Shown here piece after piece: positions 1 through 6,692 of a stretch of 8,711 nt of DNA. The DNA comes from Methylibium sp031393925 (lineage in GTDB: Bacteria; Pseudomonadota; Gammaproteobacteria; Burkholderiales; Burkholderiaceae_C), in NCBI RefSeq assembly GCF_031393925.1, contig NZ_JANMWL010000180.1:1-8711 (forward strand). The letters run 5' to 3'. Position 1 is the stretch's first letter. Each line of letters starts with the position of its first letter. The translations under genes and the position numbers were made by a program. Below the pieces are notes generated by a model. That model was not told the origin of the DNA and searched no databases. It saw only the letters and a program-made list of their open reading frames with translations.

Positions 1-2
1 TC

Positions 3-755
3 CCGCCGTTGACGGGGCATGTCATCGACCAGACCGGCACGCTCACCGCTGAGCAGAGAGCGTCGCTCGAGCAAACCTTGACGGCGTTCGAGGCCAAGAA
101 GGGCAGTCAGCTTGCGGTGCTGATGATCGCCTCGTCAGCCCCGGAAGCCATCGAGCCGTTCGCCTTGCGCGTCGCCGAGCAATGGAAGCTCGGACGCAAG
201 AAGATCGATGACGGCGCCATCCTCGTCGTTGCGAAGGGCGACCGCGCGATGCGTATCGAGGTGGGCTACGGCCTGGAAGGGGCGCTTAACGATCTCACCA
301 GCAAACGCATCATCAGCGAAACCATCTTGCCGCGATTCAAGAGCCAGGACTTCTATGGCGGCATCACGGCCGGGGTCGGGCAAATGATGCGCGTCATCGA
401 TGGGGAGCCCTTGCCGGCGCCGAGCAACAAGCCCACCGGGGGCGTCGGCGATGTGCAGCAGTACGCCCCCGTGCTTTTCATTCTGGCGCTCGCCGTGGGC
501 GGCGTGCTGCGCGCCACGCTGGGCAAGCTTCCTGGCTCGCTGGTCACGGGCGGCGTCGTCGCCGTGATTGCCTGGTTCGTCGTCGGTGCCATCTCGGTGG
601 CCTTGGTCGCCGGCGTGGTCGCGCTGTTCGTCACGCTGTTCGGTGGTGGCATGGGCCGGCATGGACTCGGTGGCCTTTACGGCGGAGGAGGCCGTGGTGG
701 CTTTGGCGGCGGCGGTGGCGGATTCGGTGGCGGCGGCGCTTCGGGCAGGTGGTGA
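3..755 (+). CDS. Membrane-anchored TPM-domain protein (YgcG-like), 5' partial
   Basis: The reading frame is open to the left edge: before the TTG at 9 the codons read Pro-Pro, so the visible part starts in the typical 'PPLTGHVID' opening of the mature TPM domain. The signal peptide and true start are therefore outside the window. Counting from that TTG, residues 1-133 are the TPM fold (PF04536), with 'DQTGTL', 'DDGAILVV' and 'RIEVGYGLEG' as landmarks. Hydrophobic stretches at about 152-170 and 178-212 are membrane segments. The last ~35 residues are almost all glycine and end in 'GASGRW', as in many YgcG proteins. The family is expected to be exported, with the TPM domain outside the cytoplasmic membrane; its biochemical role is poorly defined (phosphatase activity has been reported for plant relatives). 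It often neighbours lemA, which may lie just upstream. A second TPM gene follows after 2 bases. Confidence 0.9.
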   Translation, partial: PPLTGHVIDQTGTLTAEQRASLEQTLTAFEAKKGSQLAVLMIASSAPEAIEPFALRVAEQWKLGRKKIDDGAILVVAKGDRAMRIEVGYGLEGALNDLTSKRIISETILPRFKSQDFYGGITAGVGQMMRVIDGEPLPAPSNKPTGGVGDVQQYAPVLFILALAVGGVLRATLGKLPGSLVTGGVVAVIAWFVVGAISVALVAGVVALFVTLFGGGMGRHGLGGLYGGGGRGGFGGGGGGFGGGGASGRW

Positions 756-757
756 GC

Positions 758-1255
758 ATGAAGATCAAACGCATCGTGAAGCATCTGCTGGTGACCGACG
801 GGCAGCTCAGGCGGGCCTTTCCCCGCAGCACCTTGAACGCGATCGAGGACGCGATCAAGGCCAGCGAGACCGCTCATGTCGGAGAAATACGATTCGCAGT
901 CGAGGCGGCGCTGGACGGCGCGCCGCTGTTCAAGGGGCAGTCGGCCAGGGATCGCGCGATCGACCTGTTTTCGCAACTGCGCGTATGGGACACCCAATAC
1001 AACACGGGCGTGCTGATTTACCTCTTGCTCGCGGATCGGGCCGTGGAGATCGTGGCCGATCGCGGGATTCACACCAAGGTGGATTCACAGGAATGGAGCA
1101 AGGTGTGCCGCCAGATGGAAACAGCCTTCCAGCAATCGAACTTCGAGGCTGGCGTGGTGAGCGGTGTGCAGGCTGTCACGCAGCACCTGATGACGCATTT
1201 TCCTGCTGATGGCCACGATGGCAATGAACTGCCGGACAAGCCGGTGGTGCTGTGA
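758..1255 (+). CDS. Stand-alone soluble TPM-domain protein
   Basis: A 165-residue protein that is almost entirely one TPM domain (PF04536-like). 'HVGEIRFAVEAAL' matches the first strand, 'VWDTQYNTGVLIYLLLADRAVEIVADRGI' (residues ~75-103, broken here only by description) the core, and a helical C-terminal half follows. There is no signal peptide and no membrane helix, so it is probably cytoplasmic, unlike its neighbour. I chose the ATG at 758 because it leaves a 2-base gap after the preceding stop and has an AGGTGG stretch upstream at 746-751. A GTG at 749 would add three residues and overlap the previous gene. The near-contact with the membrane-bound TPM gene implies one transcript. In many proteobacteria a LemA protein, a glycine-rich TPM protein and a short TPM protein are encoded together; their joint role is not settled, though envelope function is usually suspected. 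No catalytic assignment is made. Confidence 0.85.
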   Translation: MKIKRIVKHLLVTDGQLRRAFPRSTLNAIEDAIKASETAHVGEIRFAVEAALDGAPLFKGQSARDRAIDLFSQLRVWDTQYNTGVLIYLLLADRAVEIVADRGIHTKVDSQEWSKVCRQMETAFQQSNFEAGVVSGVQAVTQHLMTHFPADGHDGNELPDKPVVL

Positions 1256-1307
1256 CAAAGCCAAGCTCATCGGACCGCTCTCCGCTCTGAAAAACGACTG
1301 ACCGTGC

Positions 1308-1324
1308 GGGCCCGAGGCGGGCTC
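1308..1324 (+). other. GC-rich hairpin in the gap before the MFS gene
   Basis: GGGCCCG and CGGGCTC around a 3-base AGG loop can form a 7-bp stem with one G-T pair. It lies 52 bases after the TPM stop and 23 bases before the MFS start. No run of T follows, so it is not a standard intrinsic terminator. It could weaken read-through or fold the 5' leader of the MFS mRNA. In DNA this rich in GC it may also be chance. Confidence 0.3.
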
Positions 1325-1347
1325 TCCGACCATTCTTCGCGACGCCA

Positions 1348-2643
1348 ATGACCGCCCAAACGTCTCTCGGCACCCGCGCGACTGGGCGCGCCGGGCTGCG
1401 GCCCGTGCAACTGGCTTGGCTGGCGGCGGCGGTCTTCATCGTCTCGGCCGGCTATGGGGCGCTGTTGCCCGTGCTGCCAGCTTGGCTGGCCGGGGTGATG
1501 CCCGGCGCAAATGCCACCGAAGTCGGCCGTCACGTCGGCTTTCTCAGCGGTGTCTACGCGGCCGGCGTGCTGCTGGGTGCCCCCCTGTGGGGAGTCGTCT
1601 CGGATCGCGTCGGGCGGGGCCGAATCCTGATCGCCGGGCTCGTCGGCTACGTCGGCAGCCTGCTGCTCCTGCTCGTGCCGGCAATGGCCGGTTTGTGGGC
1701 AATCTACGCACTGCGCGCCACGACCGGCTTTTTCGTGGCGGCGGTCGTCCCCGTGGTCGCTGCGCTGGTCGCCGAGCACACCCCCGAGGATCTGCGCGCA
1801 CGGCGCTTTGCGTGGTTGGGCGCCATGTCGCTGCTCGGATTTTTGTTCGGCCCCGGACTGAGCGCGGTGGCCGATTGGGTCGGGCCATGGGTCGCCGACG
1901 GAGCGGTTTCCTCGGCGCTCTCGGCGCGGCTTGTGCTCGTTCTGTCTGCGTTGCTCGGCGGCGTGATGATGCTGGGGCTGGCCGGGACCTTGCCCGCATC
2001 ACTTGCCGCGGGCGCGGCGGTGCAAAAGCAGCCGGTGACTTCGGCCCAAGGCCAGCCTGGCGCGCTGTTGTGGCTCAGCGGGGCGGTGATGTTCGTGCTG
2101 GCGAGCTTCGAGCTGGGCATCGTGCTGCAAGGGCAGCAGCAGTCCGGCCAGTCCTCTCGCCAGGCGGCGATCATGCTTGCCGAGTGCAGCCTGGTCATGC
2201 TGGGCGTCAACGCACTGCTGTTCTTCACGTCGATGCTGGAGAGGATTTCGGCACGCGTCCTCATCGCTGCAGGGCTGATCCTCGCGATGCTCGGGCTGGC
2301 CGTGCTGGACGCGCTGCCTGCGAATCACTCCGGCGCCTGGATGTACCTGGGCGTCAGTCTCACCGCTGCCGGCACGGGTCTGGTACTGCCGGTCATCGCC
2401 TACCTGGCCGCCGGCGCTTCACCACCGAAGCTCGGTGCCGTGATGGGTGGCCTGGCCGCAGCAGCCGGCTTCGGCCAGACGCTCGGCTCGGCCGCGGGCG
2501 GATGGCTCTTCGGCACGCTTGCACAGCGCAGCTTCGGCTGGCTGACCCTTCCCTTGGTGGTGATGCTGCTGCTCCTGTTGGCCAGACCGCGCTGGCTGGG
2601 TGCGCTGACGCACGGACGGGCGCTGCAGAACTCTCCAGAATGA
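1348..2643 (+). CDS. Major facilitator superfamily (MFS) transporter
   Basis: A 431-residue integral membrane protein of MFS type (PF07690), most like drug/proton antiporters of the 12-helix class. The loop between helices 2 and 3 carries motif A, 'GVVSDRVGRGR' (residues 82-92), and helix 4 has a conserved arginine in 'ALRATTGFFV' (121-130). The second half begins near residue 240 after a cytoplasmic linker (~220-238), with a degenerate counterpart of motif A near 297-305. Helix 5 has 'GFLFGPGLSAV' (164-174), resembling the motif C region of antiporters. The substrate cannot be read from sequence; export of a toxic compound is the family's commonest role. ATG at 1348 gives a normal short N-terminus, but no Shine-Dalgarno sequence is visible before it. 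A GTG at 1405 is a weaker alternative, as it would start right at helix 1. The gene is separated by 92 bases from the TPM pair, so it may have its own promoter. Confidence 0.88.
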   Translation: MTAQTSLGTRATGRAGLRPVQLAWLAAAVFIVSAGYGALLPVLPAWLAGVMPGANATEVGRHVGFLSGVYAAGVLLGAPLWGVVSDRVGRGRILIAGLVGYVGSLLLLLVPAMAGLWAIYALRATTGFFVAAVVPVVAALVAEHTPEDLRARRFAWLGAMSLLGFLFGPGLSAVADWVGPWVADGAVSSALSARLVLVLSALLGGVMMLGLAGTLPASLAAGAAVQKQPVTSAQGQPGALLWLSGAVMFVLASFELGIVLQGQQQSGQSSRQAAIMLAECSLVMLGVNALLFFTSMLERISARVLIAAGLILAMLGLAVLDALPANHSGAWMYLGVSLTAAGTGLVLPVIAYLAAGASPPKLGAVMGGLAAAAGFGQTLGSAAGGWLFGTLAQRSFGWLTLPLVVMLLLLLARPRWLGALTHGRALQNSPE

Positions 2644-2729
2644 ATGTTCACCTTCGCCGGCACGCGACGCGCGCCCAACGCAATGCAGCCACAACGACTG
2701 GAGCCCTCGAACTGAAATGCATCCACGCC

Positions 2730-3015
2730 AACAGCGCGCAAGTGACGCTCGTCAAGGGCGACCTGCGCGGCATCGCGCAAGCTCGCCTCATTTCGCAGGA
2801 CACCGTCGCCAACATGAAGCAGAACCCTCGGCTTCGCCTTCGTCTACAACGCGCTCGGCGTGCCGCTGGCGGCCGGCGTGCTGTACCCGTTCACCGGCTG
2901 GCTGCTCTCGCCGATGAGCGCGGCGCTGGCCATGAGCCTGAGTTCGGTGTCGGTCATCTCGAACGCCTTGCGCCTGCGAGGATCGCGTCGCAAGGTGTTG
3001 ATCAATGACCAATGA
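2730..3015 (+). pseudogene. copA: C-terminal relic of a Cu+/Ag+ P1B-type ATPase (copA-like), frameshifted
   Basis: From 2730 the sequence reads 'NSAQVTLVKGDLRGIAQARL' and on to 'NMKQN' (frame of 2730, to 2825). One extra C in the CCC run at 2825-2827 then shifts the frame. From 2827 it continues as 'LGFAFVYNALGVPLAAGV', 'YPFTGWLLSPMSAALAMS' and 'SVISNALRLRGSRRKVLI', ending at the TGA at 3013-3015. This is the last ~95 residues of a copper P-type ATPase: the N-x6-YN signature of helix 7 and the MxxSS signature of helix 8, which mark P1B-1 Cu+/Ag+ pumps, are both present across the frameshift. Everything upstream is absent: metal-binding domain, CPC helix, DKTGT site and GDGxND hinge. Upstream of 2730 the likeness stops abruptly, and 2644-2729 matches nothing I recognise, so a deletion joint near 2730 is likely. 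The relic cannot encode a pump. Its last 11 bases overlap the next gene. Confidence 0.85.
2992..2997 (+). promoter_or_regulatory. Ribosome binding site of the P2-type ATPase, inside the copA relic
   Basis: AAGGTG sits 7 bases before the ATG at 3005 and within the last codons of the copA-like relic. It supports the ATG at 3005 as start. The overlap of the relic's stop (3013-3015) with this start suggests that the two ATPase genes were once translationally coupled. Confidence 0.6.
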
Positions 3016-5719
3016 AACGCCAACTCCGGCCTGGCACAGCCTCGATGTCGCACAGTGCGCAGCACGGCTTCAAACCCATCCTGCTCACGGCTTGAGCCAA
3101 GCCGAGGCAGCGCAGCGGCTGGTTCGTCACGGCCCCAACAAGCTGGCCGAGAAAAAGCCGCGCTCGGCGTGGCTAAAGTTTTTGGACCAGTTCAGGAACG
3201 TGCTGGTGCTGGTGCTCATCGGCGCCGCCGCGCTGGCCGGCGCTATCGGCGACGTCAAGGACGCGGTGGTGATCCTGATCGTGGTGGCGTTCAACGCCGC
3301 TCTGGGCTTCTACCAGGAGCACCGCGCCGAGGCCACCTTGGCCGCGCTCGAGAAGATGCTGGCGCAGCACGCACGGGTACGGCGCGACGGCAAGGTGATG
3401 CAGATTGCGGCCGAGCAGCTGGTGGCGGGCGATATCGTGTTGCTCGAGGCGGGCGACCGTGTGCCCGCCGACGGCCGCGTACTGGTCGCACACAACGCTG
3501 AAGTTGCCGAAGCGGCGCTGACCGGTGAATCGCACGCCGTGGGCAAGCATGCCGCGGCCCTGGCGCCGGGCGAACACGCGCTGGCCGAGCGCGTCAACAT
3601 GGCCTACATGAACACCGTGATCACGCGCGGCCGCCTCGAACTGCTGGTCGCGGCCACGGGCATGCACACCGAGATGGGCCGCATCAGCAGCCTGCTGGAA
3701 TCGGCGCAGGAAAGTCCAACGCCTTTGCAGCTGCAACTCGATGCACTGGGTAAGCGTCTGGCGCTTATCGCCGCCGCGGTGGTGAGCGTGATTTTTGCGC
3801 TCGGCATTGCGCGCGGCGATCCCCTGGTGCAGACCGTGCTGACCTCGATCGCCCTGGCCGTGGCCGCCATTCCCGAAGGACTGCCGGCGGTGGTGACGGT
3901 GACCTTGGCGATCGGCATGCACCGCATGGCAAAGAACCGCGCGATCGTCAAGAAACTGTCCGCCGTTGAAGCCCTGGGCTCGACCACGGTGATCTGCTCG
4001 GACAAGACCGGCACCCTCACGCTCAACCAGATGACTGCGCGCTCGGTGTTCTATCGCGGGCGGCGTTTTGCGGTGAGCGGGGAAGGCTATGGCGGCGAGG
4101 GCGTCATCAGCGAAGCCAGCGGCGCGTCGCCCGATGCGTTGCCCGCTGCGTTGCCTGATTTCCTGCCCTTGCTCATCCCCGCCGCCCTGTGCTCGGAGTC
4201 CCGCATCCACGACGGCCAGCTCATCGGCGACCCGACCGAGGGCGCGCTGCTGGCACTGGCCTCCAGAGGGGGTGTCGATCAGGAAGCGGCAGCCGAGCAC
4301 CGCCCACGCATCGCCGAAATCCCCTTCGATTCCGCGCACAAGTTCATGGCTACCTTTCACCACGATGGCGAGTGGGTGCGCATGTTCGTCAAGGGTGCGC
4401 CCGACGTTTTGCTGGCGCGTGCCAGCCGCTTTCTCGGTGCTGAAAGTGCCTTGGGTGAGATGCCGCTCGACGCGTCGGCCCGCGCCGCCTTCGTGGCCGA
4501 GAACGCCGCTTTTGCCGGCCTGGCCATGCGTGTCCTGGCGGTGGCCGGGCGCGACATTTCGGCCAAGCAATTCGACCCCACTGCAGACCTGATGTCATGG
4601 GCAAGCGAGCTGGTGCTGATCGGCCTGGTCGGCATCATCGACCCGCCCCGCCCCGAGGCGCGCGATGCCATCCGCCTGTGCAAAAAGGCCGGCATCCAGG
4701 TCAAGATGATCACCGGCGATCACAGCATCACGGCCGCCGCCATCGCCCGCGAACTGGATCTGCAAGGCGCGGTGCTGACCGGCGCGGAGCTTGACAGGAT
4801 CGACGTCGCGGAGCTGTCCCGCCACATCGAGGAAACCGCCGTGTTCGCCCGCGTTGCCCCGGAACACAAGGTCAAGATCGTGCAGGCGCTGAAGGCGCGC
4901 GGCCACGTCGTGGCCATGACCGGCGACGGTGTCAACGACGCACCGGCGCTGAAAAACGCCGACATCGGCGTGGCCATGGGCATCACCGGCACCGAGGTGA
5001 CCAAGGAGGCCGCCACCATGGTGCTCACCGACGACAACTTCGCCACCATCGTCGATGCGGTCAAGGAGGGGCGCACCATCTACGACAACATCGTCAAGTT
5101 CGTGCGCTTCCAGCTTTCAACCAACGTCGGTGCCGTCTTCACCGTGCTCGGCGCGCAGTTGCTGGGTTTGCCGATGCCTTTCACGGCGATCCATATTTTG
5201 TGGATCAACATCATCATGGACGGACCACCCGCCATGACCCTGGGCCTGGAGCCTGCCCGCCCCGGCATCATGTTCGAGCCCCCGCGCCGTGCCGACGAGC
5301 GCATCCTCTCCCTGGCGCGCTTGAAGCGGCTCCTGATGTACGGGCTGACGATGGCAGTCGGCACCCTGGGCCTGTTTCATTACGCCCAGCAGCGCGGCGA
5401 GACCTATGCGCTGACCTTGGCCTTCACCACCTTCGTGTTGTTTCAGTTTTTCAATGTATTCAACGCCCGCGCCGGCACGGGCTCCGCCTTCAACCGACAA
5501 TTTCTCAGCAACGCAAAACTGTGGGTGGCACTGGGCACGGTCGTGGGGCTGCAGGTGCTCGTGGTGCATTGGGCACCGGCTCAGGCGCTCTTCAATACGA
5601 CCGCCTTGTCGACCCGAGACTGGGTTCTGGCGTGCGCGGTGGCCTCATCCATCCTGCTTCTGGACGAAGGCTACAAGCTGTTGACGAAATTGCTGCAATT
5701 CAATCGCCGGAGAACTTAA
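3005..5719 (+). CDS. P2-type cation-transporting ATPase
   Basis: An intact 904-residue P-type ATPase with all catalytic parts. In order: N-terminal cation-ATPase domain (~10-78); helices M1-M2 (~66-104); actuator domain with TGES (173-176); M3-M4 with 'AAIPEGLPAV' (PEGLP 290-294); phosphorylation loop DKTGTLT with aspartate 333; nucleotide-binding domain with KGAPD (463-467); TGD (570-572); hinge TGDGVNDAP (639-647); then M5-M10. The PEGLP motif places it in class P2 (Ca2+, Na+/K+ and related pumps), not in the heavy-metal P1B class. In M5 it has 'STNVGA' (705-710), with alanine where SERCA has the Ca2+-binding glutamate of 'NVGE'. In M6 it has 'WINIIMDGPP' (733-742), with asparagine and aspartate kept but methionine in the threonine position. 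A monovalent or other divalent cation is thus possible; I leave the substrate open. Its stop overlaps the next start (TAATG), so it heads a probable operon with the PsiE-like and Usp genes. Confidence 0.93.
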   Translation: MTNETPTPAWHSLDVAQCAARLQTHPAHGLSQAEAAQRLVRHGPNKLAEKKPRSAWLKFLDQFRNVLVLVLIGAAALAGAIGDVKDAVVILIVVAFNAALGFYQEHRAEATLAALEKMLAQHARVRRDGKVMQIAAEQLVAGDIVLLEAGDRVPADGRVLVAHNAEVAEAALTGESHAVGKHAAALAPGEHALAERVNMAYMNTVITRGRLELLVAATGMHTEMGRISSLLESAQESPTPLQLQLDALGKRLALIAAAVVSVIFALGIARGDPLVQTVLTSIALAVAAIPEGLPAVVTVTLAIGMHRMAKNRAIVKKLSAVEALGSTTVICSDKTGTLTLNQMTARSVFYRGRRFAVSGEGYGGEGVISEASGASPDALPAALPDFLPLLIPAALCSESRIHDGQLIGDPTEGALLALASRGGVDQEAAAEHRPRIAEIPFDSAHKFMATFHHDGEWVRMFVKGAPDVLLARASRFLGAESALGEMPLDASARAAFVAENAAFAGLAMRVLAVAGRDISAKQFDPTADLMSWASELVLIGLVGIIDPPRPEARDAIRLCKKAGIQVKMITGDHSITAAAIARELDLQGAVLTGAELDRIDVAELSRHIEETAVFARVAPEHKVKIVQALKARGHVVAMTGDGVNDAPALKNADIGVAMGITGTEVTKEAATMVLTDDNFATIVDAVKEGRTIYDNIVKFVRFQLSTNVGAVFTVLGAQLLGLPMPFTAIHILWINIIMDGPPAMTLGLEPARPGIMFEPPRRADERILSLARLKRLLMYGLTMAVGTLGLFHYAQQRGETYALTLAFTTFVLFQFFNVFNARAGTGSAFNRQFLSNAKLWVALGTVVGLQVLVVHWAPAQALFNTTALSTRDWVLACAVASSILLLDEGYKLLTKLLQFNRRRT

Positions 5720-6200
5720 TGGACCCGAAGAGTGCCCCCTCCCCGTCGTCGTCGCTGCCGCCTCTGGACGACCCGCTCATTCGCATGCTTGCGAAGTCAA
5801 TCCGCCACGCCGTGCGGATTCTGGCGGTGATGATGGTGCTGGTGATCTGGTGGGGGGTTGCGGACGTGGCCTACGTGCTGTTCGAGCGCATCTCCAACCA
5901 CCCCTATACCTGCTCAACATCAGCGACATCCTGGCCACCTTCGGCGCCTTCATGGCGGTGCTGATTGCCATCGAAATTTTCATCAACATCTCCAGTTACC
6001 TGCGCGATAACGTCATCCATATCAAGATCGTCCTGGCCACGGCGTTCATGGCAGTGGCCCGCAAGGTCATCGTGCTGGATTACAAGGAAGTCAGCCCGGC
6101 CTATGTGTTCGCCACGGCGGCGCTGGTGCTCGCACTGGCCGTGGCCTATTGGCTGGCCGTGGTGAAAAATACTTCCATCGAAAGCCACGGCGAACTTTGA
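5719..6200 (+). pseudogene. PsiE-like four-helix membrane protein, disrupted by a -1 frameshift
   Basis: The ATG at 5719 overlaps the ATPase stop and has GGAGA at 5709-5713. The first 62 codons give a hydrophilic start and one helix ('RILAVMMVLVIWWGVADV'). In that frame the protein ends early, at the TGA at 5962-5964 (81 residues). In the frame one base back, from 5904, come 98 codons with 'YLLNISDILATFGAFMAV', 'IEIFINISSYLRDNVIH', 'TAFMAVARKVIVLDYKE' and 'YVFATAALVLALAVAYW', ending at 6200. Together they form a ~160-residue, four-helix protein of the phosphate-starvation-inducible PsiE family (PF06146), whose function is not well known. One C appears to be missing from the CCCC run at 5901-5904. 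Both halves still look under selection, so a recent mutation, a sequencing error in the C run, or recoding are all open. Its place between a cation ATPase and Usp genes suggests a shared role in stress, by inference only. Confidence 0.8.
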
Positions 6201-6203
6201 ACT

Positions 6204-6210
6204 GGAGTGG
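6204..6210 (+). promoter_or_regulatory. Ribosome binding site fixing the start of the single-domain Usp
   Basis: GGAGTGG ends 4 bases before the ATG at 6215, with its GGAG core 7 bases away. An in-frame start at 6149 would lie inside the PsiE-like gene and add 22 residues ahead of the conserved 'MKILVPVDGS' opening. The site therefore selects 6215. Confidence 0.65.
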
Positions 6211-6214
6211 ACCC

Positions 6215-6649
6215 ATGAAGATCCTTGTTCCCGTCGACGGCTCCGAGGCCGCACTCGACGCCGTGCGTCACGCAGTGCACTTGCACCGCAACGGCCTGCA
6301 GGCCAGCTTCGTGCTGGTAACAGTGCAGGAACCGACCTACGTCTATGAAATGCTGCTGGCGCCCGATGCCGAGGCGCTGGAGAGGGTGACGGGCGCGGTC
6401 GGCGCGCTCGCGCTCGAGGGTGCCTTGGCGATGTTCTTGGCCGCAGCCATTTCCGTCGAGCGCGAGATCGGCTCTGGCGACCCGGCACAGACGCTGATCG
6501 AGATGGTGGGTCGCCACGGCTGCGACGCCATCATCATCGGCGCGCGCGGCCGGGGCGCGCTGCGCAGCGCGCTGCTGGGCTCGGTATCGCAAGCGGTGCT
6601 GCACGCCGCGGTGGTGCCCGTGACGATCGTGAAGCACGTTGCGACATAG
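6215..6649 (+). CDS. Universal stress protein, single UspA domain
   Basis: A 144-residue cytoplasmic protein that is a complete UspA fold (PF00582). It opens with 'MKILVPVDGS', where the first strand and the aspartate at 8 contact adenine in ATP-binding relatives. Near the end is the ATP-binding signature G-x2-G-x9-G-S: G109, G112, then G122-S123 in 'GARGRGALRSALLGS'. It closes with the family's 'VVPVTIVK' strand. All parts of the nucleotide site are present, so this is likely an ATP-binding Usp of the MJ0577 type rather than the non-binding UspA type. Such proteins often dimerise and act in stress survival or by regulating a partner. It starts 14 bases after the PsiE-like gene and 43 bases before a tandem Usp gene, which fits a single transcript headed by the cation ATPase. 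Control of the ATPase or the membrane protein by this Usp is conceivable but not shown. Confidence 0.92.
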   Translation: MKILVPVDGSEAALDAVRHAVHLHRNGLQASFVLVTVQEPTYVYEMLLAPDAEALERVTGAVGALALEGALAMFLAAAISVEREIGSGDPAQTLIEMVGRHGCDAIIIGARGRGALRSALLGSVSQAVLHAAVVPVTIVKHVAT

Positions 6650-6680
6650 CCAGCCCCCCGATTTCGTAAAGCAGGCATTG

Positions 6681-6686
6681 AAGGAG
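6681..6686 (+). promoter_or_regulatory. Strong ribosome binding site of the tandem Usp
   Basis: AAGGAG lies 6 bases before the ATG at 6693. It shows that translation starts at 6693 and not at the in-frame upstream codon at 6639, which lies inside the preceding gene. Confidence 0.75.
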
Positions 6687-6692
6687 AACAGC

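Noticed and set aside
660..755. GGC-rich repeats at the end of the first TPM gene
   Set aside because: They encode the glycine-rich tail usual for YgcG-type proteins and are not a separate repeat element.
2644..2715. A 23-codon frame beginning right after the MFS stop
   Set aside because: No ribosome binding site, no likeness to known small proteins, and it lies at a probable deletion scar.
1416..3008. A 530-codon plus-strand frame overlapping the MFS gene
   Set aside because: Most is an Arg-rich alternative frame of the MFS gene. Only the stretch from 2730 to 2825 is meaningful, and that is the copA relic.
3173..4570. A 465-codon open frame on the minus strand inside the P2 ATPase gene
   Set aside because: It is antisense to fully conserved ATPase motifs, is rich in Arg, His, Gln and Gly, and has no recognisable domain. 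Such frames are common in high-GC genes.
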